This document shows positions 10,978 to 20,523 of a stretch of DNA of 64,000 nucleotides, in pieces. Position 1 is the stretch's first letter; the number at the start of each line of letters is the position of its first letter. Origin of the DNA: Globisporangium splendens (Eukaryota > Oomycota > Peronosporomycetes > Pythiales > Pythiaceae); the NCBI GenBank assembly GCA_006386115.1, contig VFIW01000007.1, forward strand, positions 778,693 to 842,692. The letters are read 5' to 3'. The notes under the pieces were generated by a model that ran no database searches, was not told the origin of the DNA, and was given only the letters and a program-made list of their open reading frames with translations. A program made the translations under genes and the position numbers.

Positions 10978-12946
10978 ATGGCTCCGTACGAAAGCAGCGA
11001 CTCCGACTCGGACTCCGACATTGATGCCGGGTTGCCGTGCGCACACCTCGATCGCGAGTGCACCATCAGCGTCGAGAACTTTGACGAGCGCAACGTCGTG
11101 CCCCCGATCCTCACGAGTCCACGATCCATTGAAGCCTGTCGGATGCTCGGTCTCGAGACCGAGGACCTCGTGAAGCGGCCGATCGAGTATTTCTTGACAA
11201 GAACTCTCCCAGGTCACCCGCCAGCTACAACTGGGGATGCTGGAGCAAACAACCATGAACTCGCTACGAAACGAGCCGCGCGCTACGAGAAGAATCGACA
11301 AATCCAGCTGAAGAATGTCCGCGCACAGCGTCACGAACTCATTGACGCCGAGTTGAGTGGCGTCCATGGCGGAATGCCGCTTCGGACACGCATCTTCTGT
11401 CGCTCGCTGCTCACCGCTCGCTGCCAAGTTCTCAATGCACAGCCACGACTCGTCCAGCAGTGCCGCGACGCGCGAGTTTACCGTCATTAAGCGCGAAAAG
11501 CGCGAGCTTGAACGCATGCAGCAACGGCGGCTCGCGGAAATGCAGCAAATGCTCGCGTTTGAGCTCCAGATGACGGAATTGCACCGTGAGCGCGAGAGGA
11601 AAGAGCGCGAAAAGGAGCGCCACGACGAGCAACTCGCGCGTGAGCGAACGCGGCGGCAGCGCGAAGCCGACGAGATGAAGCGACGTCGCGAACTGGAGAA
11701 AGCCGAGCAGCACAAACTGGAATTGGAGCTTGTACGCAAGGAAGCCAATGAGACCCAGGCCGAGATCTTGCTCAAGGAGCAGCGCGCGAAGAAAGAAGAA
11801 GAGCGCCGACATCGAGAGGTCCTACTCGCAGAGAAAGAGCGACAGCGGAAGCAAGACGAAGCAAGGCTGCAAGCAGAGCTGTACCAGCTCGCTCAAGTGC
11901 GCGAAGTCGAGAAGAAAGAACGAGAGATAGCACGACGCGAAGAGCAACGACGGCACCAACTGGAGTACAAGAAACGCCTCAAAGCCATGGAGATCGCCGA
12001 AAAGCAAGAGCGCAACAAGATACGGATAACGAGCGTTTTGGACGACAAGGAACTCATGAAGGAATATCAGCGCCAAGAAGCTGAACGCAAACACCAACTC
12101 AGCGAGGAACGGCGGCAACAGTTTGAGAACGAACGGCGTCAGAGAGAACATGAGCTTCGGTTGCAAGCGCAGCGAAAGGAAGAAGCAATCGACCTCGTGC
12201 AACATCAACTGCAATTCCATGAAGAGCGCCGTCGTGCCAGATTGATCGAGCAGGAGCAAGAGGCAGCACGACGACTCGAGATGCGCGAGATCAAGAAGCA
12301 AGTAGAGCGAGAGCGTCAGAAGCTAGAGGAGCAACGGCAGGAGGAGGAGATCCAAGCGGCTCTCGCTCGCAAGCAAAAGCAGGACACGTACAGAGTCAAC
12401 GCACGCGACCCCCATTCTGCGATCGGATTGCACACGCGGTCGTGGACAGACTGCGACACATCCACGCATCCCGAAAGGGCAAAGTCAGCGAAGCGACCCA
12501 TGAGCGCAATTGGTCGGCCAGGTTCTGGGTCCACGTGGAAGCGCTCGTCAGAGACATCGCCACAGCATCGTAACCACACAGACACAGAAGGCAGTGACGA
12601 CTCTGGTGAAGACGGCATTGTGGGACACCGAGACAATATGACGAGCAACGAGCATGACGCCAATATACACAACAAGCTTGAAGGTGCGATCCTTCGATCC
12701 GAGATCGATGCACTACGTCGGAAACACAACGAGGAGCTTCTTCGCGTGCTAGAGGAGGAGCACCACGCAGAGGAGCAGCGCGAGCATCTCCTTCAGCAAG
12801 CGACGCACAATGGTGCTGAACGGGCTCGCATGGAGACCATTTCCAACAAAGAGCGGACGCGCGCAAGTGAACGAATCATGGAGATCACTCAGAGGCACGA
12901 ACGCGCGCTGGCATCCCGAATCGATCAACTGCATAGCGGAGGATAG
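10978..12946 (+). CDS. Long coiled-coil protein (CCDC177-like N-terminus), with one unresolved frame break
   Basis: The first frame starts MAPYESSDSDSDSD and contains TSPRSIEACRMLGLETEDL, then KRAARYEKNRQIQLKN. The SPRS-EAC-LG pattern followed by a helix resembles the N-terminus of CCDC177-type proteins (weak inference). Near 11360–11490 the reading frame moves by one. The second frame, from about 11366 to 12946, is an almost unbroken Glu/Arg/Gln-rich helix (roughly residues 130–470 of the joined product) with a Ser/Pro/Thr linker (KSAKRPMSAIGRPGSGS) and a final short coil. The break may be a base error or an atypical intron; GT–AG pairs of the right phase exist only if the SHDSSSSAATREF segment is dropped. 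Probably a cytoskeletal or centrosomal structural protein. Confidence 0.75.
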
Positions 12947-13029
12947 TCACATAACAGAAAAAAAGCATCAATATACGTCCTGTCCATTTCAATTTTCCAG
13001 CTGCAATCAACTGACCTCGCTTTTGGTTC

Positions 13030-14996
13030 TTATGGCTCCATATCGTGATCATCATCACCCTCGTTATAGTACTCGAGCTTGCGAATGACACCAGTTAGAT
13101 CGTCCATCGCCGGCGGCGTTTGCTGCCGTGCAACATCCATTTTCTTGCCGCCGCTGCTCAGGCTCTCGTGCTCTCTCTTCTGATTGGATCTTCGCACCGA
13201 ATCAGCTGCTAGGTCCGTGAGCTCTTCCATGGAGACCTTTTTCAGCGAGTGAACCAGTTTATTCTCTTGCTGAAGCAACTCCGCTGGCGTCAATGGACAC
13301 AGCTTCAATCGAGGATACTTCACAGCTGTTGAGGGTGCTTCTTTCGCATCCAGCGCGTTCGGTTCTAACGTCGACGACGCCAATTGGATGTACTGATTGC
13401 GCGCGGCGACCTCGTTCGCAGCTTGAATCTGGGAAAGCCCCCGCTGTAGCTGGTGGATCATCGTTTGGAGGCTTGCGATATGTCGACTCGATGACGCCAG
13501 TGCAGCTGCCATTCGGGATGCATCGTGCTGCTCGTCTTCTTCGCCGGATTTGTGTATGGCACCCTGCTGTTGGATTCGATGTCGAGCCATTTGGATCCAT
13601 TCCTGAGTATTTACGACAACGTCCGTGAGATTCACGCTCCCATTAGGATCGAGAGACGCCTGGTGTGCTGGTCGAAGAGCCGCTGCAGAAAGAACAGGCT
13701 GGTCATCGTTGTACTGAGCTGTGGTGTCTAAGACGGATTGGATGCGGGTCCACGTCGCGCTCTTGAGCATCTCATTGATCGACGTCCATGCGCGCTGCAC
13801 GTTGTCGATCTTGGCCGACCGCTGCGTTTCGCCCATGTGCGAGTACAAATCCTGCGTTCCTGTTGCGTCCAACCGGGATTGCTCTTCATGGACTTGTTGC
13901 TGCCACGCATATAGAGGGTCATTTTACACGCCATAGAGACAATGAAACCATGACGTTGGTCGTGAAGACGAACCTGCAGTTGTGTAAGCTCTTGGATCTT
14001 GTGCGTCAAATCGGCTGCAAACGCGATCCACTGGTCCTGAACTAGACAGCGCTCGACGCTTTTCTCCTTGAACGCGTGCGTTTTCATTGCGATTTTCGCC
14101 TACTCATCAAAGAATGAACATTAACGTGTGTTTTTTTCTCCATGCACTGACGCGCTTCCGTCTGACATGAATTTCGACGCAAGCATTCACCTTGAGCGCC
14201 AAAATTGCGGCTGATTTCGGGATATTGTCCATATTGGGGAACGGGTTGACCTTGTGAGACGACGATGGGAAATCGCGCGTCAACGCTGTTTTGAGCGCCA
14301 GCGTTGAGAGCCGCCACAAGAGATCGACGACTCTTTATCCGCATAACATCGCATTGGACAGCGTCATTCATGTGCACGGATAAGACGATATCGATGCATA
14401 CTACGTGGAAAACCCGTACCTTGGTCCGCAGCCCGTGCTGATGCGCGACGCCTGACTGGATCCGATCGGCAACTGACCTTGCTTCTCGAGCGCATGCAGC
14501 ATCGTCTGCCCAATCGCCACCAGAATATACAGAATAATCATGAGCGTCACGCTTACCTTCGCAACATCGGCATGAACTCTAACGTACTTGCACAAGCTTC
14601 TTGAATGCCGTTTTGTCCTGCGGTGTGGAAATGGACCAGCAGAAGCGGAATTCCTTACACAACAACATAACAATCCCCCAAATCGAAGCAAGTCAGCAGC
14701 GATGCACATACACAAGCTCCCACAGCACACATGTGTAATAGCATACAGAGACAGAAGAGAACTCCAACCTGCGCCGCACTGGGCTCCAGATGCACCAGCA
14801 GGAAGTGCAGCACGCGGAAGAGCAGCTTCTCGTTGGGGCGGGCAAACATGTGCGCATGCAGCGGAGGCACGCTCGCAGCGTGGCTGCTGCTGCTGGCACT
14901 GGTGCTTGTGGCATAGTGGGAGTCGGCAGCAGGAAACCCAAGCAGCTTGAGGTTCTGCGCCAGCATCGCGTCCTTCTTCGCCGCGAGAGCCGCCAT
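13030..14996 (-). CDS. HAUS6: HAUS6-like augmin subunit, six exons
   Basis: Exons on the complement: 14769–14996, 14588–14653, 14420–14505, 14191–14332, 13974–14099, 13030–13899. They total 1,518 nt (505 residues) with GT–AG introns and consistent phases. The N-terminal half has LKLLGFPAADS, MFARPNEKLLFRVLHFLLVHL, EFRFCWSIS, then CGPRVVDLLWRLSTLALK and DQWIAFAADLTHKIQELTQL. These match in order the HAUS6 N-terminal domain, whose hallmarks are an MF-PN-V-HFL block and a later LLW-LS block. HAUS6 belongs to the augmin complex, which recruits γ-tubulin to existing spindle microtubules. The C-terminal 280 residues are helical, Gln-rich and poorly conserved. Human HAUS6 is longer, so the tail is short. 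The two plus-strand genes flanking it are unrelated. Confidence 0.75.
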
Positions 14997-16585
14997 GCTC
15001 CGCTTCTGTTGCTGCTCTTATAATGCGGGCTGTGTGCCACACTGAGAGGTACAACCGAGTACTGTGTGGGACTCTAATAGAGATCCTGTGAACACATTGT
15101 TATCCGGATAGCATTGATGAACTTCTGACCCAAGACATGAGCAATGAGATAATATTATATAAAAGTCTGAAAATCGCCTAATTTTCATACGCTACACGAA
15201 TACTAGCACACGCAGACAAAGAGCTCAGTGACCCACTCTTGCAAAGCATAAGCTGCGTCAATATGCATCATGCATAGTAGACACGTCACCTTGTGCCACT
15301 GTCACTACAATAGCCCAGTGATTGAGTTAGACCCGACTCATGCCTCCGAGTCAACTGTTTTGTGTGATTGTAGCAAATTCAATGTTCCATACAAAGCATT
15401 TTTTACTGATCAGTGCCAAACTCTTTCACACTTTTGCTCATTTTGAGATCTGAACACTGCGACCACGAACAAATTATTGTTTGCTTACTCTTCGTTGCCT
15501 TTCTTGCACGTAAGTGGAGGCGACTGGCTCCACAAACTGCATGCGGGTATCCCCAATCGAACCAGAAACAAGCGTTAGCGCGGTGTTTTCACTGAGATGC
15601 ACTATAACGCCACAAAGTCGAGCACCACGCAGCCGCATTCTCCTCCGAAGCCTTTTTGCGCTCGTGGTTGTGCCTCTGAAGCGCCATCTTCAAACGGGCG
15701 TCCTTACCTATAAGTTTACCTCATTTCTGCCTAAATTTATCTAAAGTATAGTTGTCAATTAGGCAGCCAATCAGGCATTAGAAGCAAAAAAGAAAGATAA
15801 ATTGCAAGATCACTGAGACTTCAACGTCAGCTCGCACCTGGATCTGACCAGCTCAACCAGACACGAGTCCACGAGCTCTTCGGCTTGTTCCATGGAGGCT
15901 GTTTGTCTCGAATCTTGCACTTTTGTATCTGGTTCGTGTCGTCCAAACCTCGCGATAGTTTGGTTCTGCGAGCAGAGTGTTGAGAGCCACTTCTGCATTA
16001 ATGAAGAGGTCATTTATCGGAGTGGCATACAGTACACCCCTTCCGATGCTCTAAATAGAGCTCCTTCAACAAAGAGTGATGGTCTCTGGAGAAATTGAAG
16101 TTGCTTTTTTTTTTGACCGCATTCGTCATTCGCCGCGCGGGAACGCGCTGCTTTTCTTCAGAAGCGAATCCGCGCGGCAAGAGAAAGAAGAAGAGACAAA
16201 GGGCAACAAAAGCAGTTGGTGGCGATGACGATGATAATGGCGTCGGCTACGGCGCGCGGTAGCTGCGGTACGAAGGGTACACTAACCCGTTTTGCCAATC
16301 CAGTGAGACCTTTGCGGAGCTGTAGGGTTTGATGTGGATCGTTTTGTTGGGTGTGCGTATGTAGAGAGCGCATTTGGTGGACAGGTCCTACGACAGAAGC
16401 GCGCGCAAAGTGATCGTGGCGATGATGGATCTGCAACTGATGCTCGGTGCTACAAGAAATCGCGAAAGGTCGAGTGGATTGATTTCGGTTTTCGTTGTTT
16501 GTACTAGAAGACACATTTTTAACGGTGCGATGAATGGGTTGAAAAGGTCCTATCGAGTGATTTCGAGCTGGTGAAGCATGTCCAG
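14997..16585. other. Intergenic region, only doubtful short frames
   Basis: Upstream of HAUS6 lies an A/T-rich stretch including TATATAAAAG near 15157. A minus-strand stretch at about 15530–15700 shows codon-like composition but is interrupted by frame changes, so no gene is called. A 67-codon minus-strand frame at 15810–16013 ends in a Glu/Leu-rich helix and may be a terminal exon of an unseen gene. At about 16226–16330 and 16385–16480 the plus strand has open pieces that may be 5' exons of the next gene, but I could not join them in phase. Confidence 0.3.
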
Positions 16586-18268
16586 ATGGCAGTGGAGGAA
16601 CAAAAGTCGCTGAGTGTGAGAATGGAATCCGCGATCCTGATGTGGCAAGCGATGGGCAAGATAGACGCTAGCACAGCAAGCATGATTATTGCAGAGCATC
16701 CGTGTTTCCTGTTGATGTTGGTGGATGCGATCTTGTCGACAGCATACTTTCCACTCCAGCAGTTCTACTTTATGACTCTGTCGGGATTATTGTACTGGCT
16801 GGACAACCCTGCGGAGACAACAGTTGCGAGCGTGGGGGGAAATCTCGGTGGATGGATCCAAGATTTAGATCCCAAACTGTCAGAAGCGTTATCGCTATAT
16901 GAAGCGATCGACTGGGTACGCTACGTTTGGGCGATAGCTGAGTACTGCTTCTGTTTTGTGTACTAACGCTTCCCCGTCAATGTGTATCCAGAGTGACCCC
17001 CAAGTAGCAAGATCTCACGTGAATGCGATCAACCAGATCTCAGGAGTGTGTGCGGCGTTTAGGCTCTACAAGTGCTGGACGTCAGAGAAAGGGAAAGGCT
17101 GCTTGGTATGTGTGTTTGTGCCAGAGCGCAAGATTTCCTTCACTAACAAATGTATCATGGCTTCAGCGGCGGATCAAACTTGGCAACTGGGTTGATATTG
17201 GATGCAACACCTTGACATTTTATCAAAAGCAAGATCGAGACACAAACGTTATCAATATCCCGTCAAGCTGTATCGAGAACATCGAGTTTGACAAGCCGAA
17301 CTTGCTGGCTTACGTCTACATCAAACAAGGTTTTGAGCTTGATGGCGCTTCTTTGCTTGCATTTCAAGTAGCGCACCAGGTAAGCTCGATGTTGCCATTT
17401 CTATGCTGACGAGGAGCTCACTATGCGAGTCTTTTGCTTTCAGGACTTCGGCAATTTTGTTATCGCACTTCTGGAAATATTTCCTGCCGATTTGGCTGCA
17501 ACACAGGAGGTAAACTTTCTCGGAATGATACGTTTTGTAATACTCGTATATTGATCAGCTAACAAAATAAAACTCTGACAGACAACCAGTGGTGCAATCG
17601 ATGGCAAACCACATCGAAAGAGCGCGAAAGTGATAACTCCAGAAAACAGTTGCAGCTCTAGCATTCACACCCAAGACTATGTGCATACCGTTGTAGCCTC
17701 AGACGATGAAGGTTTGCTCAGGCATCAACAGAATGAAGAAAGTCCAACTGGAGTTCAAGGATTTTCCGATTTCACTGTCAGAGCAATAGAAAGGAGACGC
17801 AACATGTCGGACTGCCGATGCGAGGAGCGTGCTGCAAATTTGAATTCAACACGTTCGAGGCCAGCGACGGGACTAAATGACTCCAATGCGTTACAAAAGC
17901 GCGGTATTGGACGAGAACAAAGCAGCATGCAGATGCTGAGCAATAACACCCAGCAACGCCGTGGACAACAACGCAGCATTCACCTCTCGAGCAAAAATTA
18001 CCAGCAGTATCAAGAACAGTGTCTCGACCAGGGAGAAGATGGAGTCACAATTGATGTGTTATCACCGGAAACGATCTACGACCCCAATACCCGCACAGAA
18101 GACCCGTATGATTATGTGCAAGGTGATGTCAAAGAGAAGGAATCGGATGGTACGCAACTCGAAAGGGTAGTGGTGCTAGCAACAGTATCGATCACCTTTG
18201 TCCCGTGGATGCTTTTTGTAACGCTCAGTGTCTTGGAGAAGCTGCTCTTAAGTGTCGTCATTCAGTAG
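16586..18268 (+). CDS. PH-like domain protein, five exons, 5' end unresolved
   Basis: Exons 16586–16915, 16992–17105, 17167–17379, 17444–17509 and 17582–18268 join in phase 0 throughout. The first exons are helical (VEEQKSLSVRMESAILMWQ, then hydrophobic). Exons 3–4 read IKLGNWVDIGCNTLTFY, VINIPSSCIENIEF and ASLLAFQVAHQDFGNFVIAL. That is a β-rich stretch ending in an amphipathic helix, as in a PH fold (inference). The last exon is polar and Ser/Gln-rich, then ends in a hydrophobic segment (about 25 residues, FVPWMLFVTLSVLEKLLLS) that could anchor a membrane. A donor near 18148 could instead remove that end. Coding-like pieces upstream suggest a longer N-terminus. Not otherwise recognised. Confidence 0.55.
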
Positions 18269-18428
18269 GCAGTCAGGTGGTCCCAGTTTTCTATTTTTTG
18301 TGCATGAGTGTTGTCTCGAACACGTTTGCAGTGTGGCTGTTTGCAGCAATTGTGCCCTTTCAGCGTCTTGGTGTGTGTGTGTCGATTGCAAGGTTCTCGT
18401 ATAGCATCGAGTGGCACCAACGCTCAAG

Positions 18429-19071
18429 ATGACAGGATGCGCGATCGACCTGCGCAGCTTGGAGGAAGAGCTCAAGAAACTGGGCATCACGATTGTGTCG
18501 GGGAACCAAGGCACGATCATTTCCATCAAGATCCGAGGCTTGGTGGGAAAAGTGCTTGTCCGTGGACTTCGCCTAGCAGATCAATTACTGCAGGAGAAAG
18601 TCAAAGCCGTTGTCAATTCGTTTGCTGATCCTTCAACAGAGCTTTTTGTTGATCCAACGTTCGGGTCATCTTCAAAGGGTCCTACTGGAGCCGCTGCATT
18701 GTGCAAAACAAGACAAGTGATCTCATCCAAGGGAGGTTCTCAGCACCAAGTGAAAGTGCTGGGGCTGTTGAAGAGCGAAAAAATACGATGGAAACACCCA
18801 GTGTACGCGGTCGACGACGAAGACGATGTGTACGCCGACATTGGCAGGGCTTTGCATTGGAGTGCACAGCTTTAGTTTCACATATTGAATTTTCTATGCA
18901 TGAAATTGTGTTGTAGAAACAACCAAGACGAGGATCAAGATGCGCAAAGCGATATCTATTCGTCACCAACGTCATCGGAGCGTGTGTTTGCATCGCAGGC
19001 CAAGTTGTTTTCTGATGGCGCATGCTCCGGGGATGTGATCCAAGGCAACCTCGGCGATTGCTGGTTTTCAA
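18429..19071 (+). pseudogene. Calpain-like cysteine protease gene, 5' part (exons 1–2)
   Basis: Exons 18429–18829 and 18917–19071 join in phase. The N-terminal region (MTGCAIDLRSLEEELKKLG) is unrecognised. Exon 2 ends SGDVIQGNLGDCWF, the calpain block holding the nucleophile Cys, with the preceding Gln that forms the oxyanion hole. The codon is completed across an intron by 26564, giving GDCWFSSALSVVATRTDLL, the expected calpain continuation. The intron (19072–26563) contains the nested LINE and Gypsy-1. Listed as a pseudogene because the later part of the protease domain is missing downstream; splicing of a 7.5-kb intron is otherwise possible. Confidence 0.7.
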
Positions 19072-19082
19072 GTACGATTTTG
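19070..19082. repeat. 13-bp target-site duplication of LINE copy 1 (left)
   Basis: The word aagtacgattttg here is repeated exactly at 26471–26483 on the far side of the LINE. It overlaps the calpain donor splice site (GTACG at 19072). Confidence 0.85.
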
Positions 19083-19423
19083 CAGCAGGATCTCTGTGGC
19101 GTGGACTGCAATTAATCCAATGGAGCGAATTACACAACATCCCAGGGATTACTGCTTATACGGCTCAGACTCTTCTCCGGCTGAAAGCCAACCGACTCTC
19201 CATGTGGAACTATGAGAAAGCTGATCTATCCTACTCGAATCCCGAATGCTCCCAAGTTGTCCAATCTTCTGTTCAACATCTATTCTGGGAGTGTCCGAAA
19301 GCCAAACTCGTGTGGAACTACTTTTATGCGCTATGGGCGAAGATCGGAATCACTCCTGGTCACGACCCCGCAATCTGGATCTTCAGTCTGGATCTACCAG
19401 ATACTCCAAGGCATGCATGGACC

Positions 19424-19462
19424 ACGATCAAGAGACACATTATCGGACACAAGTTCTCCAAT
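19424..19462. repeat. 39-bp direct duplication flanking Gypsy-1 (left copy)
   Basis: These 39 bases of LINE sequence, from ACGATCAAGA to TTCTCCAAT, recur exactly at 25390–25428 right after the 3' LTR. Ty3/Gypsy elements normally leave 4–6 bp. Confidence 0.9.
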
Positions 19463-19860
19463 TGTGGCGTGCGCAGTGATGTGTGCCAACCCACAACCAG
19501 GCAGCTTCCTCACAACCCAGATGAGCACCCCCTGGATCGCACCGTTGGTGTGGACCAACGGCTCGAGCGAGTGTACATGTGGCGTGTGCAGTGGTGTGGG
19601 CCAACCCACGACCAGGCAGCTGCCACACAACCCAGATAAGCACCCCCTGGATCGCACCGTTGGTGTGGACCAACGGCGCGAGCGAGTGAACAACTGGTTG
19701 AGAGCAGCGTAGAGATCAGTGTGTGTTGTTTGCATATCTTACGAGCTCTCATTCTTGAGAATCTGGTCTCGTGCGTTGAGAATACACGTAGCGAGTACCC
19801 GGGAGTTCCAGCTCCCCCATTTGAGTGTTTGACGTCTCGTTCGGTCCGTGAAACACCACA
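19463..19860 (+). repeat. Gypsy-1 5' LTR
   Basis: Begins TGTGGCGTG and ends CACCACA. The first 230 bases are two tandem copies of a 115-bp unit (19463–19577 and 19578–19692), both starting TGTGGCGTG, so the U3 region appears duplicated from its very terminus. Confidence 0.92.
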
Positions 19861-19871
19861 AAGTTAACTTT
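19861..19871 (+). other. Candidate primer-binding site of Gypsy-1
   Basis: The bases after the LTR read AAGTTAACTTT. With the last LTR base this forms the perfect palindrome AAAGTTAACTTT. It does not begin with TGG, so it is not a standard tRNA 3'-end complement. The same word follows the LTR of Gypsy-B. Confidence 0.5.
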
Positions 19872-19899
19872 AGTACCTGTTTTCGCCGAACGCGCGGAG

Positions 19900-20523
19900 A
19901 TGGATGACGAAACCAAGTCGGCGACAGCAGTGCCGACGCACACAGATCGCCTCGCGGCTCCTGTGTACACGCCACTGTGCCCCCCGCGAATTGATAGCAT
20001 ATCTCACGAGGCGCTAGTTAAGTGGCGAAGTGCGCGTGAGGAGTATGAAGCGATGGTAGAGACGTGGTGCGCTGGAACGCAAGAAAATCCCGACAGCGTC
20101 AGGGTGTCGGTGAAGAACAGCATGGATCTGCAGTTGCTCACTGCCTGCTGTACGTACAAATGGAAAATTGCGGTCGACAAAATAGATGACGAGCGCTTGG
20201 TGAAGGAGCTCAACAAGATAGTTGATAGCGTGAAGAACAGCACCGTACCTGACATCGACAAGTTGTTTGACTCTCGCTTAAAGATGAACCTCCGCGAGAG
20301 TGATGTCGGTGCGCGCGTGATCAACTATTTCAAGCTCTGTGACGACATCATTCGGGAGAACGGGCTGACCACGATCATGGATAGCAAGCAAGGAGCTAAA
20401 GAGAAGTGCAAGATCTTGGTACGGTCCATCGAACCTGCTGCGCTCCGAGAAACAGTTCAATTACACCAGCGATTTCACGATTCGGCAAGTAAGGCGGATG
20501 CGTCAAGCTTTTCGACCTTGTGA
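19900..20523 (+). CDS. Gypsy-1 gag
   Basis: 207 residues beginning MDDETKSATAVPTHTD. It is helical and charged, with the capsid-like core at about residues 40–190, and it lacks the zinc knuckle, which lies at the start of the next ORF. The homologous part of Gypsy-B (30393 onward) is fused to pol in one frame. The stop codon TGA overlaps the pol ATG in the pentanucleotide TGATG, suggesting termination–reinitiation. The product would form the virus-like particle in the cytoplasm. Confidence 0.8.
   Translation: MDDETKSATAVPTHTDRLAAPVYTPLCPPRIDSISHEALVKWRSAREEYEAMVETWCAGTQENPDSVRVSVKNSMDLQLLTACCTYKWKIAVDKIDDERLVKELNKIVDSVKNSTVPDIDKLFDSRLKMNLRESDVGARVINYFKLCDDIIRENGLTTIMDSKQGAKEKCKILVRSIEPAALRETVQLHQRFHDSASKADASSFSTL

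Noticed and set aside
14401..15054. 217-codon minus-strand frame over the HAUS6 5' exons
   Set aside because: The spliced model in other frames gives conserved HAUS6 blocks with matching phases; this frame crosses introns and is low-complexity.
15470..15720. Minus-strand coding-like stretch
   Set aside because: Open pieces in two frames cannot be joined by any GT–AG intron found, and no family is recognised.
19394..19752. Short frames within the Gypsy-1 LTR
   Set aside because: They come from the 115-bp tandem U3 repeat and appear identically in both LTRs; no coding signal.
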